From Pseudaminobacter salicylatoxidans (GTDB lineage: Bacteria; Pseudomonadota; Alphaproteobacteria; Rhizobiales; Rhizobiaceae), in contig NZ_QGGG01000016.1 in assembly GCF_003148475.1 (NCBI RefSeq), positions 43,063 through 107,062 on the forward strand: a stretch of 64,000 nt of DNA, in the 5' to 3' direction. The translations under genes were made by a program, and so were the position numbers. Shown here one piece after another: positions 44,213 through 56,921 of the stretch; positions within the stretch are counted from its first letter, which is position 1, and each line of letters starts with the position of its first letter. Below the pieces are notes generated by a model. The model had not been told where the DNA came from. It worked only from the letters and a program-made list of their open reading frames with translations, and ran no database searches.

Positions 44213-44313
44213 GAGCATGATCCCGAAAAGTGGAAAACCGGTTTTCGGAAAAGATCATGCTCAAACAAATAGATAGAGTCCGATGATGTTTTCTCGAAAC
44301 ATCATCGGACTCT
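44213..44313. repeat. Composite palindromic intergenic repeat, copy 4 (complete)
   Basis: The best-preserved copy. Hairpin A runs GAGCATGATC (44213-44222) to GATCATGCTC with an inner ACCGG/CCGGT-type palindrome; the linker is AAACAAATAGAT; hairpin B is a perfect 17-bp stem, AGAGTCCGATGATGTTT (44275-44291) with AAACATCATCGGACTCT (44297-44313). Confidence 0.92.
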
Positions 44314-44356
44314 AGATAGGCAGCCAAGTCGCCTTGGCCATCGCCGAGGCGAAAAC

Positions 44357-44707
44357 TTATTGCCCGCCGGCCTGGGGTCCGAGGGTGATCAGCCCCACCG
44401 CAAGGATGGCGAGCACGATGCCGCCGCTTTGCAGCGCCGTCAGCCGCTCGCCGAAAAAGGCCAGCGCGATCACATTGATGGCGACGAGCTGGATGATGGC
44501 CGAGAGGCTGAAGGCCGAGGCCATGCCGAATTCGCGCACCAGCCGCAGCATTACGAGGTTGCCGGCCGAATAGAGTATCAACGTCAGCGCCAGTTTCGGC
44601 ATGCTTGGCGCCAGCGCCCAGGATTTCGCGCAGGTTGCGGCAAACAGGAAGATCACCGTCGAGGCGACGAGCTGCAGGAAGCCGGATAGGGTCAAGTCGG
44701 TCTCCAC
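44357..44707 (-). CDS. Small DMT-superfamily (SMR/EamA-like) transporter
   Basis: A protein of about 116 residues with four membrane helices. The last part, FFGERLTALQSGGIVLAILAVGLITL, is the characteristic end of an EamA or SMR domain (conserved GERL before the final helix). A GTG at 44707 is proposed as start (METDLTLSGFLQLVAST); there is no strong ribosome site, and the frame is open to 44806. SMR-like proteins work as dimers exporting small cations or lipids, and four-helix EamA halves also occur in lipid flippases. The substrate is unknown. Confidence 0.7.
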   Translation of the reverse strand: METDLTLSGFLQLVASTVIFLFAATCAKSWALAPSMPKLALTLILYSAGNLVMLRLVREFGMASAFSLSAIIQLVAINVIALAFFGERLTALQSGGIVLAILAVGLITLGPQAGGQ

Positions 44708-44920
44708 CGGGCATGGCGCGGAAAGGCCCCATGGCACCGCTTCAATCCGGCCCGTTGCGCGATCTGTCGTATAAAGACCCGATGCCGTCAAGGTGCCTTC
44801 CCTCACGCCAGTTGCGTCTCGGTTGCTGGTCCAGCCCTTGCCTGGCCCGCCGTCCCGCGCTTAGCTGTCGTGGCGACGACAACGCCGCCTGCGCGTGGCT
44901 GTAATCCGGGGAAAACCAAT

Positions 44921-45625
44921 ATGAGCGAACTGAAGACCGCCATCATCACCGCCGGCGGCAGCGGCATGGGCGCGGATGCCGCGCGCAAGCTGGCGCAGGA
45001 CGGCTTCAAGGTCGCCATCCTGTCCTCTTCCGGCAAGGGCGAGGCGCTGGCGAAGGAACTCGGCGGCATCGGTGTCACCGGCTCCAATCGCTCCAACGAC
45101 GACCTCAAGCGGCTCGTGGACGCGACTGTGGAGAAATGGGGCCGCATCGACGCCGTGGTCAACAGCGCCGGCCACGGGCCCCGCGCCCCGATCCTGGAGA
45201 TCAGCGACGACGACTGGCATCTGGGCATGGAAACCTACCTCCTGAATGCCGTGCGCATGGCGCGCCTCGTCACGCCGGTCATGCAGGCGCAGAAGTCGGG
45301 CTCCATCGTCAATATCTCGACCTACGCCGCCTTCGAGCCGGAAGCGCTGTTCCCGACATCGGGGGTGTTTCGCGCAGGCCTTGCCGCCTTCACAAAACTG
45401 TTTGCCGACAAATATGCGTCCGAGAATGTACGCATGAACAATGTGCTGCCCGGCTTCATCGACAGTCTGCCAGAGGCCGGGGATCGCCGCGCACGCATTC
45501 CCATGGGCCGCTATGGCCGCGTCGGGGAAGTGTCGGAGCTGATCGCCTTCCTCGCCAGCGACAAATCGAGCTACATCACCGGCCAGAACATCCGGGTGGA
45601 CGGCGGCATCACGCGCTCGGTGTAA
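44921..45625 (+). CDS. SDR-fold protein with substituted catalytic Tyr and Lys
   Basis: A 234-residue protein with a clear short-chain dehydrogenase fold: TAGGSGMG nucleotide loop (about 10-17), VVNSAGHG (about 83-90), GSIVNIST (about 125-132), NNVLPGFIDS and a final YITGQNIRVDGGITRSV. At the place of the catalytic YxxxK the sequence reads FPTSGVFRAGLAAF, aligning Ser for Tyr and Arg for Lys, and the usual catalytic Ser is Thr. It may be a non-catalytic SDR, a binder or an enzyme with altered chemistry. ATG 44921 follows GGGGAA. It is convergent with the monooxygenase gene, 7 bp apart. Confidence 0.85.
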   Translation: MSELKTAIITAGGSGMGADAARKLAQDGFKVAILSSSGKGEALAKELGGIGVTGSNRSNDDLKRLVDATVEKWGRIDAVVNSAGHGPRAPILEISDDDWHLGMETYLLNAVRMARLVTPVMQAQKSGSIVNISTYAAFEPEALFPTSGVFRAGLAAFTKLFADKYASENVRMNNVLPGFIDSLPEAGDRRARIPMGRYGRVGEVSELIAFLASDKSSYITGQNIRVDGGITRSV

Positions 45626-45632
45626 GGGAGCC

Positions 45633-46775
45633 TTATCGGCGGCGGTTGCGCAGGATCGCCCTGGCGATGCTGTCGGCCTGCCGCACCGACTCCCGGAAGC
45701 AGCCGCGAATGCTTGGCCGCATGCCGAGGAACCACAGGCCCGGCGCGTCGGGATGGTCGGCGCCGTTGACGAGCGGAAACCCCTTCTCGTCCAGCACGCC
45801 GAATGCGCCGACAAGCCCCTCGAGCCCGGTGCGGTAGCCTGTCGCGGCGATGGTCACGTCCGGCTGAACCGTTTGCCCGTCGCTGAGCACCACCGTGCCG
45901 TCGGTGTGGAACGCGTGCACCGTCGGCACGACCTTGATGCGTCCGGCCTTGATTGCGTTCATCGCGCCGTCGTCTGCGGCGATTGCGGTGTAGTCGGAGC
46001 GCAGGCGGCTGACGCCGCCGCCCGGCGCTTTGGGCAGGCCGTAGCGGGTCATGTCGCCCCATATCAGCCGCTGGGTCGTCGCCACCACGAAATCCGCGAG
46101 CCGGTTGGGCAGGGAAGCGGTGATGGGTGAGAATTTGTGCACGGCCACCTTGGCGATGCGCTTGGGCAGGATCGCCGGCCCGTTGCGCGCGGCAAGCCAG
46201 AGCTGGCCGGTCTGCACACGGATGAGATGGTTGAGAAGGTCGAAGCCGGAATTGCCGGCGCCGATCACCAGCACCGACTTGCCGGCATGGGCCGCCGCCT
46301 CGCCGAAATCGGCGGCGTGGATCAACCGGCCGCCGAATGTCTCGGCGCCCTTCCATTGCGGCATGTAGGGGTGTTTGTCACGGCCGGTCGCCACCACCAC
46401 GTCGCGTGCCGTCCAGGCATGGCCATTGGCATGGACCGTCCACAATTTGTCCGCGCGGGAGATTGCGTCCACCCGTATGCCATATTCGATCGGCAGGTTC
46501 TGGCCTTCGCCGAAGGCCGTCAGATGCGCTACCAGCTGGTCGCGATGGGGAAAGGCCGGCGTCCCCTTGGGAAAGGAGGTTCCCGGCATGGCCGAGAGAT
46601 CGCGGTGGGTGTTGAGCGTCAGGTTGCCATGCCGCCGCCGCCACGGTTCGCCGATCCGCGCCTCCTGTTCGAGGATCACGGCTGGCAGCCCCTGTTCGCG
46701 CAGTGCATGGGCGCTTGCCATGCCGGCCGCGCCCGCCCCGATGACGATGACCCGTTCGGCATCCGTGGAAGACAT
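45633..46775 (-). CDS. Flavin-containing monooxygenase family protein
   Basis: A 380-residue FAD/NAD(P)-dependent oxygenase of the YUCCA/FMO-CzcO group. The FAD-binding VIGAGAAGMASAHAL is at about 9-23, the FMO-type motif FGGRLIHAADF near 140, the NADPH-binding VLVIGAGNSGFD near 158-169 and the ATG-type TIAATGYRT near 300. Plant and bacterial relatives convert indole-3-pyruvate to auxin or oxidise small N or S compounds; the substrate is unknown. The start at 46775 has a weak ribosome site. It is divergent from the DUF2156 gene with 149 bp between. Confidence 0.88.
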   Translation of the reverse strand: MSSTDAERVIVIGAGAAGMASAHALREQGLPAVILEQEARIGEPWRRRHGNLTLNTHRDLSAMPGTSFPKGTPAFPHRDQLVAHLTAFGEGQNLPIEYGIRVDAISRADKLWTVHANGHAWTARDVVVATGRDKHPYMPQWKGAETFGGRLIHAADFGEAAAHAGKSVLVIGAGNSGFDLLNHLIRVQTGQLWLAARNGPAILPKRIAKVAVHKFSPITASLPNRLADFVVATTQRLIWGDMTRYGLPKAPGGGVSRLRSDYTAIAADDGAMNAIKAGRIKVVPTVHAFHTDGTVVLSDGQTVQPDVTIAATGYRTGLEGLVGAFGVLDEKGFPLVNGADHPDAPGLWFLGMRPSIRGCFRESVRQADSIARAILRNRRR

Positions 46776-46924
46776 GTCGTTCTCGCTGGAATTGCGGCGC
46801 CGGGATCGGCGCAGGTTCTGTTCCTTGTGGAACAAGCGCCTGTTTTGGGCAAGACTTGGGCCGACCGACAATGATCTTTCGCCTTACCGTGCTTTCGGAT
46901 AGAGCGTCGGGCAGGAAACGACAC

Positions 46925-47965
46925 ATGCCCTCACTGCGCAAGACATTCGACGCCTATCTCGACGGGAGAGCCGCCCCGGTGCCTCGCATGGATCTGGCGC
47001 CGGAGGCACGCCTGCGCCTGGTGCGCAGCCATGGCGATTTCTCGCTCGCCTATTCGACGGCCGTGCAAGGCGGCCTTTCCTATTTCGGCGACGACGAGGG
47101 CTATATCGCCTTTGCCACCAAGATGGGCCGGCATTTCGTCCTGGGCGATCCGGTCGCGCCGGCGGCCGCGCGGGCCGATTACATCCGCCGCTTCGTGGCG
47201 GCGGCAGGCGACCCATGGTTCGTGCAGGTCGGGCGCCGGACGGCGCAGGCGCTCGCCGGGTTCGGCTATCAGGTCAACCATGCCGGCATCGACACGCGCC
47301 TGGTGCTTGCCACGCACGACTTTTCCGGCACGCGCAACGAGACGGTGCGCTATTCCGAACGCTGGCTGTTCAAGCGCGGCTATGCGATCGTCGAGGACGA
47401 CGGCGACACCGCCTCGCGCGTCCATGTCGAGAGCCTTTCGGCGCAGTGGCGCGCCGAGCGCATCGTCAAACGCCGTGAGATGACCTTCCTCAACCGGCCG
47501 TTCAAGGTCGGGCTGGGTGATGCCATGCGCCGTTTCATGCTGCTCGATCCGGACGGCAGGGCCGTGGCGCTGCTCGATTTCGACCCGATGTTCCGGGATG
47601 GCGAAATCCTGGGCTACACCACCGCCTTCAAGCGCAAATTCGCCGACACCACGCCGCATGCCGAGATCGGCCTGACGAAATTCGCGGTCGACCGTTTCCG
47701 CAAGGAAGGCCATGGGCAGGTCACGCTTGGCCTCTCGCCGCTTGCCGGCATCGAGGACACGGGCTTTCGTGAAAGCCGCTTCTGGCGCGCCATGTTCGAG
47801 CGCGCCTATGCCTCGCGCCGCGTCAACAGCCGCATCTTCAACGTGCAGGGGCAAGCCGCCTTCAAGCGCCGCTTCCACGGCGAGGAGGAGGCGACCTTCA
47901 TCGCTTTCCGCCGGGGCTCGCCCTTCGGCATGACCGCGCTTTTGCGGCTGTGCAAGGCGATCTGA
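46925..47965 (+). CDS. DUF2156 (MprF C-terminal-like, LPG synthase domain) protein
   Basis: A 346-residue protein matching the soluble acyltransferase domain of MprF (DUF2156), which carries two GNAT-like folds and transfers amino acids from aminoacyl-tRNA to phosphatidylglycerol. Visible features: AYSTAVQGGLSYFGDDEGYIAF, FVLGDPVAP, GYQVNHAGIDTRL, FKRGY and the C-terminal NVQGQAAFKRRFHGEEEATFIAF. There are no membrane helices, so it is a stand-alone version and its partner and substrate are unknown. ATG 46925 follows AGGAAA. It is convergent with the restriction-modification gene. Confidence 0.85.
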   Translation: MPSLRKTFDAYLDGRAAPVPRMDLAPEARLRLVRSHGDFSLAYSTAVQGGLSYFGDDEGYIAFATKMGRHFVLGDPVAPAAARADYIRRFVAAAGDPWFVQVGRRTAQALAGFGYQVNHAGIDTRLVLATHDFSGTRNETVRYSERWLFKRGYAIVEDDGDTASRVHVESLSAQWRAERIVKRREMTFLNRPFKVGLGDAMRRFMLLDPDGRAVALLDFDPMFRDGEILGYTTAFKRKFADTTPHAEIGLTKFAVDRFRKEGHGQVTLGLSPLAGIEDTGFRESRFWRAMFERAYASRRVNSRIFNVQGQAAFKRRFHGEEEATFIAFRRGSPFGMTALLRLCKAI

Positions 47966-47986
47966 TTCCCACCGCCCGGATTTGAC

Positions 47987-50900
47987 TCATGCTGCCTTGC
48001 GCGCGGCGAAGCGGTTGCCCGGCAGGTGCGTGACGCGGCCGTAGCGGGCAAGGGTGACAAGCACCTGCGCGACGCGGTGCTCGGTTCTCCTGCCGCCCCT
48101 GCGGAAGCCACGGGCGATTTCCAGAGCTTCCATGGGCCGTCCTGCCGCCGACAGCACCGCCTCCACCGCCAGCGGCTGTTCGTAGCGGTCCGAAGGCCAT
48201 GCGGGCAGCGCCTTGTCGATTGCGACGACATTTTCGCCAAAATCCAGCGCGCCGGTTCTGGCGGCGGCACCTTTGGCAAAACGCGGTATCTGGTATTCGG
48301 GCCGCAGCCAGCGCACATGGCCAGCGGCTTCCTCCCGCGCCCGCTCGGCGTTCAGCGCCACCAGCCGCTCCAATATCTGCTCGTCGGCCAGATCGGCCGG
48401 CCAGCCATAGGCTTGCGCCGACAGCCGGTCGATCGTCTCGTGCAGTTCTTTCAGGATGAGGACGAGCCCGCGCGCCTTCACGTCCTCCTCCTTGCCGGAA
48501 AGCTTTTCGCCGGGCCGAAGCGCCTTCAGCCTTTCCAGCACATTGTAAAGGCCGGTCAGCGTCAGGTCGGGATTGTCGGCCAAAACCCTCTTGCGCGTGG
48601 CGTCCAGTTCCTCACCGTCCGCGCGAAGTTTTTGGCGAAGGTCCTGCCCCGGATCGGGGAAGGGGAAGGGATCGAAGCATCGTGATTTGGAATAGCGCGG
48701 ATCGTTGCCATAGCCCAGCCAGCCGCCGACAATCGGTGCCCATGCGGTATGAATTCGGCTGGAAAGAATGGAGAGTGTTGCAGCGTCGTCGCTCGCCATC
48801 ACCACGATCATGTTGTCGGCGAGTATCGAGGCGTCGAGAAACTGAAAAACGCGGTGCTTGGCCGTCTCGACGGTCGCGATATAGCGGCCGAGACCGGCAA
48901 GCGCGGGACGAAGCTCGCTCCGAGGTTTGCCGAAAATCCACCAGTTTTCCAGATATGTCAGCGCATCCTTGGTAGGAGATTTGTGGAATTGCTCCTGTCG
49001 TTTTGCTTTCACCGTCTGGATCAAGTGCTGATAGACTTCGGGAAACTCGCGCCGTACCTTTTCACCCGACTTGCCGAACAGATCTATCACCATCGCGCCG
49101 CGTGACCGCGAGGTCAGGTCGCGCCCGTTTCGGTATGGCCTGATATGCTTTTCGAGACCGGGGCGGGAACCAAGTCCCAGATGCTCGGCCTCCGAGGGCT
49201 GGACGATGAAGCCGGCGCCATGAAGCTTCACGCCGGGTGAGCATATGCCTACATTGCCTCGCAACGGCAGAGCTTTGGTCGCATCGACGCCGATGCTTAG
49301 GTCAGGATTGATCGACCCCACCCGCGTCGAGAGCTCGATCCTCGGATCGTCCGTATCGAGAAGCGTTTCGGCGACCGTCTCGCAGACTCCTCCATCCTTC
49401 CTGCCCGCCTCGCATACGGTCATGGCGATCCGCACCGCCGCGCTGTCGCGGGTGGCCCTGGTCCATGGATGATCGGGAATGGCGAAGATCAGGCTGATCG
49501 GCGCTTTCGCGTTCAGGTGCCTTTCCATCACCCGGCGCTGAAAGACCTGGCTGATCGAATTGGTCGTAACGAGGCCGAAGCGTCGCAGCGGCGTCTTCCT
49601 GCGTGTCAGAAGCTCGGCCGCGCGGTCCCACCAGTACATGACGAAATCGGCGCTTTCGTTCATGTGGCGGTGCGCGCTCCAGAGCGCTTGCGCATAGCCG
49701 GAGCCCAATCGCGAACGGATGTCCTTGCCGCCGATGAATGGCGGGTTGCCGACGATGAATTCCGCCTCCGGCCAGTCCGGCCGGCGCGCATTCGGACAGG
49801 TCTCGATGCGCTTGCCGTCTTTTTCCTCCACACTGGCAAGCGGACAGCCGTCCCAGGTCAGCACCGCGTCATAGCCCTCGCGGCGGCCGAAATTGATGTT
49901 CCTGAAAGCGCGCAATATCGGCTCGGCGGGGTGGCCGGTGCGGTTGCGATAATGCTGCTGCAGATAGCCGATCCACACCACCAGTTCGGCGATCGCCGCC
50001 GCGCGCGGGTTCAGCTCCAGCCCGAGGAACTGGTGCGGATCGACCGTCTCATGCTCCAGCCCGAGGCTTTCCGGCACGCCGAGACGGGCAAGAGTTTCCA
50101 GCACCTCGCCCTCCAGCTTCTTCATCAGTTCGAGGCTGACATAGAGGAAATTGCCGGTACCGCAGGCCGGGTCGAGCACCCGCGTCGCGCAGAGCCGGTG
50201 ATGGAAGTCGCGCACGATCTCGATTGCCCGCTTTTCCTCGCCTTCCTCCTTGGCGGCTTCGGCCTTGGTCAGCGCCCTTTGCCAGTCGCCGCGCAGCGGC
50301 TCCATCACGGTCACCTCGACCAGCCGCTGCACATAGGCGCGCGGCGTGTAATGCGCTCCGAGTTTCTTGCGTTCACGCCGGTCCAGCGCCTGCTCCAGAA
50401 GCGTGCCGAAGATGGCCGGGTCCACTTCCGTCCATTTCGCCTTCGCGGCCGCCAGCAGTTCGCCGATTTCCTCGCGCCCGAGCGGAAAGGCGCGCGCGTT
50501 CCTGAACAGGTTGCCGTTGAAATGCCGAAGATGCGTGCGGAACGCCGAAAAGAAGCGACGCTCATGCGATGGCTCGTCCATCTTGGCCCACAGTTCCTCG
50601 ACGAGCGGCACGAACGCGCCGGGGCTTTCCAGGCAGTCGCCGAGCATTTTCGCGAACTCGCCGCGCGGCAGCAGGTCCACATCCTCCGCGAACATGGTGA
50701 AGATGCAGCGCATCAGGAAATGCGCCACCTCCTCGGCCGGGTGGTCGGCCTCCAGCGCCTTGCTCACTTCGGCCAGCCGGGCGGCGATTTCGCGCGTCAC
50801 GCGGGCCGATTCCCGCGCCGGGTCGAGGCTTGCCGGATCGGTCCAGATTTTCGCCAGCAGTTCGCGGGTGTCGGGTTTGCGCAGGTCCTCCAGATAGATG

Positions 50901-51430
50901 CGGAAGCCCTTGCGGTCCGGAAACTGGCTGTAGGCGCGCCCGGTGCCGGTGAAATCGGCATAGATCTCCAGCGCGTGGCCGACATCGCAGGTGAGGATGA
51001 AGGGCGGCGCCGCGTGGTCTGCGTCGAGCAGGAAGACATAGTTTTCCGCCTGCCGGCGGGCATTCTGCATCATCACGTCCCAGCCGCGCGCCACAGTCCT
51101 GCGGCCAAGCTGTTCCGCCTCCGATGCCGGCGCGGGCGGCTGGCCGGGAATGGCGTTCTTGCCGCCCGGCAGGCGCGACTGCTTGGCCTCCAGGATGAAG
51201 CAGCCCTTCTTGTAGAGGTCGATGCGTTTGCTGGCGGCAATTGGGTCGCTTTCGCGCCGGCGCACCGCGCGCTCGAACACATAGTCGTTGAATTCGCGCT
51301 CCGCCTCGGCCGGGTCCGGCCGCGCAACGCCGATCATGTCGCACAATTCGGTCAGGAACATCTGGTAGTTGGCCCGCTCCGCGCCACCTTCTCGCGCGGT
51401 CCAGCGGGCAATAAATGCCTCGATCTCCAC
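47987..51430 (-). CDS. Single-polypeptide restriction-modification enzyme (type IIL/IIG-like)
   Basis: A 1147-residue protein combining cutting, methylation and recognition. A nuclease motif near 71-83 (D in RIDLYKKG, then E-x-K in ILEAK) fits PD-(D/E)xK. A helical spacer leads to the N6-adenine methyltransferase with motif I DPACGTGNFL near 419 and motif IV NPPFIGG near 561. A target-recognition half (about 700-930) and a C-terminal region follow. GTG 51430 is chosen because GGGAGG precedes it by five bases; the frame is open to 51481. There are no separate S, R or M genes. It sits between DUF2156 and lepA, with no mobile element. The recognition site is unknown. Confidence 0.85.
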   Translation of the reverse strand: MEIEAFIARWTAREGGAERANYQMFLTELCDMIGVARPDPAEAEREFNDYVFERAVRRRESDPIAASKRIDLYKKGCFILEAKQSRLPGGKNAIPGQPPAPASEAEQLGRRTVARGWDVMMQNARRQAENYVFLLDADHAAPPFILTCDVGHALEIYADFTGTGRAYSQFPDRKGFRIYLEDLRKPDTRELLAKIWTDPASLDPARESARVTREIAARLAEVSKALEADHPAEEVAHFLMRCIFTMFAEDVDLLPRGEFAKMLGDCLESPGAFVPLVEELWAKMDEPSHERRFFSAFRTHLRHFNGNLFRNARAFPLGREEIGELLAAAKAKWTEVDPAIFGTLLEQALDRRERKKLGAHYTPRAYVQRLVEVTVMEPLRGDWQRALTKAEAAKEEGEEKRAIEIVRDFHHRLCATRVLDPACGTGNFLYVSLELMKKLEGEVLETLARLGVPESLGLEHETVDPHQFLGLELNPRAAAIAELVVWIGYLQQHYRNRTGHPAEPILRAFRNINFGRREGYDAVLTWDGCPLASVEEKDGKRIETCPNARRPDWPEAEFIVGNPPFIGGKDIRSRLGSGYAQALWSAHRHMNESADFVMYWWDRAAELLTRRKTPLRRFGLVTTNSISQVFQRRVMERHLNAKAPISLIFAIPDHPWTRATRDSAAVRIAMTVCEAGRKDGGVCETVAETLLDTDDPRIELSTRVGSINPDLSIGVDATKALPLRGNVGICSPGVKLHGAGFIVQPSEAEHLGLGSRPGLEKHIRPYRNGRDLTSRSRGAMVIDLFGKSGEKVRREFPEVYQHLIQTVKAKRQEQFHKSPTKDALTYLENWWIFGKPRSELRPALAGLGRYIATVETAKHRVFQFLDASILADNMIVVMASDDAATLSILSSRIHTAWAPIVGGWLGYGNDPRYSKSRCFDPFPFPDPGQDLRQKLRADGEELDATRKRVLADNPDLTLTGLYNVLERLKALRPGEKLSGKEEDVKARGLVLILKELHETIDRLSAQAYGWPADLADEQILERLVALNAERAREEAAGHVRWLRPEYQIPRFAKGAAARTGALDFGENVVAIDKALPAWPSDRYEQPLAVEAVLSAAGRPMEALEIARGFRRGGRRTEHRVAQVLVTLARYGRVTHLPGNRFAARKAA

Positions 51431-51651
51431 GGCCCCCTCCCTGGAAACGCGAAGCGCAAAACCCCCTTCGGGCGGCGGCACCCCTGCCGCACGCCCGCGC
51501 TCCGCCGCCGATCCTGAATCTATCCGCTATTACCTAAGGTAGTATAATTGTAAAATGCAACTTTTGATTGATCGCGGGGGAGATATTTTCAGCTACAGTG
51601 CTTGCGCGGCTGCGCTTGTGAAGCCTTGCGCGCCCTGCTAAATGCGCGATC

Positions 51652-53466
<1,815 letters not shown>

Positions 53467-53507
53467 TCCCTTCCGCTTCGTGCCCATGAGGGAGAGCCTC
53501 GCCATTT

Positions 53508-53530
53508 GGCCCCGCCTTGCGGGGCCTTTT
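53508..53530 (+). terminator. Rho-independent terminator of lepA
   Basis: GGCCCCGC (53508-53515), loop CTT, and GCGGGGCC (53519-53526) followed by TTTT (53527-53530), 42 bases after the lepA stop. Confidence 0.9.
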
Positions 53531-53608
53531 CATTCCGGCCTTGTCCATGGCCGTGGCGTCCGTGACCGGGGGCTGGCCATTCCCGAAATATTCCGATAGC
53601 TTGAATGC

Positions 53609-53706
53609 ACACCGAGGGGTGCCCCGACAGGGGGCTGAGATACTGACGGCCGCAGGCAGCGCAGTGACCCTTTGAACCTGATCCGGGTCATTCCGGCGAA
53701 GGGACG
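53609..53706 (+). promoter_or_regulatory. TPP riboswitch 1 (thi-box), upstream of thiD
   Basis: The conserved THI-element blocks are all present: GAGGGGTGCCCC near 53613, GGGGGCTGAGA (53630-53640), then GACCCTTTGAACCTGATCC (about 53666-53683) and the closing GGCGAAGGGA (about 53696-53705). The aptamer lies about 150 bases before thiD and 44 bases before a small upstream open frame. It most likely lowers expression when thiamine pyrophosphate is plentiful. I see no terminator with a T tract after it, so control of translation is more likely. Confidence 0.95.
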
Positions 53707-53749
53707 GCTCAAGCTATCTCCTTTGCCGGTCTCTTTATGTGAGGCCGCC

Positions 53750-53860
53750 ATGTCGAAAACTCCGATACGTTCCCCGTTCCGCGTCGAGGCCGTTTGCCCG
53801 GCCAGCACCGCCGTTGGCTTCCTGTGCGGGGTCGCCCGCAACACGGGAGACGCCGCATGA
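53750..53860 (+). CDS. Possible 36-residue leader peptide overlapping thiD start
   Basis: An ATG at 53750, five bases after GAGG, opens a 36-residue frame (MSKTPIRSPFRVEAVCPAS, ending ARNTGDAA). Its TGA (53858-53860) overlaps the thiD ATG (53857) as ATGA. It lies between the TPP riboswitch and thiD. It may be a translated leader coupling thiD to the riboswitch, or a chance frame. I do not recognise the peptide. Confidence 0.35.
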   Translation: MSKTPIRSPFRVEAVCPASTAVGFLCGVARNTGDAA

Positions 53861-54696
53861 TCAGCAACATATTGAGCATTGCCGGCACCGACCCGACCGG
53901 CGGCGCCGGCATTCAGGCCGACCTGAAGACCTTCAGCGCGCTGGGGACCTACGGCATGTCCGTCATCACCGCCGTCGTCGCGCAGAACACGACCGGCGTT
54001 TCGTCCTTCGTCACGCTGGAGCCGGATTTCGTCGGCGCGCAGATCGATGCGGTCTTCGAGGATGTCCGCGTCGATGCGGTGAAGATCGGCATGGTGCCGA
54101 CAGCCGCCATCGCAAGCGTCATCGCCGGGCGGCTGCGCCGCCATGGCGCGCGCAACATCGTGCTCGATCCGGTCATGGTCGCCAAGTCGGGTGATCATCT
54201 GTTGCAACCCGACGCGGTTGCGGTGATCCGCGACCGCCTCCTGCCGCTCTGCTCGGTGGTGACGCCGAACCTCCCCGAAGCCGCCGTTCTCTTGGATGCC
54301 GAGCCGGACTGGTCGCTGGCCGAAATGCATGTCCGCCTGCGCGAACTCGCCCGTTTCGGCAGCGAGGCGGTGCTGCTGAAAGGCGGCCATCTGGGCGGCC
54401 GTGACAGCGTCGACCTGCTGCTGTCGGGCGGCAGGGTGAGCGCCTACTCGCAGCCGCGCGTGGCGACCCGCAACGACCACGGCACAGGATGCACGCTCTC
54501 GGCCGCGCTGGCGGCTTTGCTGCCGTCCATGCCGCTGGAAGCGGCAACGCAAAAGGCCAAGCGCTACCTGACCGGCGCGCTGGCTGCCGCCGACCGGCTC
54601 GATGTCGGGCACGGCCATGGCCCGGTGCATCATTTCCATGCGCTTTGGACATCGCACGAAGCGCATTCCGCGCGGGCGCTGGCTCCCGCGGATTGA
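53857..54696 (+). CDS. thiD: Hydroxymethylpyrimidine/phosphomethylpyrimidine kinase
   Basis: A 279-residue ribokinase-fold enzyme phosphorylating HMP to HMP-PP for thiamine synthesis. N-terminal SIAGTDPTGGAGIQADLKTF binds the pyrimidine, DPVMVAKSGDHLL is the family motif near 107, LLKGGHL near 170, and the catalytic NDHGTGCTLSAALAALL near 205 carries the anion hole and Cys. The start at 53857 is supported by the N-terminal motif; the frame extends upstream without matching the family. It is behind a TPP riboswitch and followed by a second one before thiC. Confidence 0.95.
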   Translation: MISNILSIAGTDPTGGAGIQADLKTFSALGTYGMSVITAVVAQNTTGVSSFVTLEPDFVGAQIDAVFEDVRVDAVKIGMVPTAAIASVIAGRLRRHGARNIVLDPVMVAKSGDHLLQPDAVAVIRDRLLPLCSVVTPNLPEAAVLLDAEPDWSLAEMHVRLRELARFGSEAVLLKGGHLGGRDSVDLLLSGGRVSAYSQPRVATRNDHGTGCTLSAALAALLPSMPLEAATQKAKRYLTGALAAADRLDVGHGHGPVHHFHALWTSHEAHSARALAPAD

Positions 54697-54730
54697 CAAG
54701 CCGGCCGCAGGCGATCAGTCTGCGGCCATC

Positions 54731-56800
<2,070 letters not shown>

Positions 56801-56822
56801 GCACCGTGCATGCGCGGTTTAA

Positions 56823-56904
56823 AGCGTGATCCCAAACCGGTTTTCGGGAAAAGATCATGCTTCGCCAAACCGAGGCCGATGATGTTGCGAAAAACGTCAC
56901 CGGC
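56823..56904. repeat. Palindromic intergenic repeat, copy 5 (degenerate)
   Basis: AGCGTGATC ... GATCATGCT arms of hairpin A (56823-56861) flank AAACCGGTTTTCGGGAAAA; then a diverged linker, then a partial hairpin B with GGCCGATGATGTT and GTCACCGGCC (to about 56904). It sits between the convergent thiC and cyd genes. Confidence 0.75.
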
Positions 56905-56921
56905 CACCGGAGGCGTTCCCG

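Noticed and set aside
47987..51430. Possible BREX or DISARM defence island around the methyltransferase
   Set aside because: None of the partner genes (pglZ, brxC, drm genes) are present; flanks are DUF2156 and lepA.
49469..51517. 682-codon plus-strand open frame
   Set aside because: Antisense to the restriction-modification enzyme, which has clear motifs; this frame has none.
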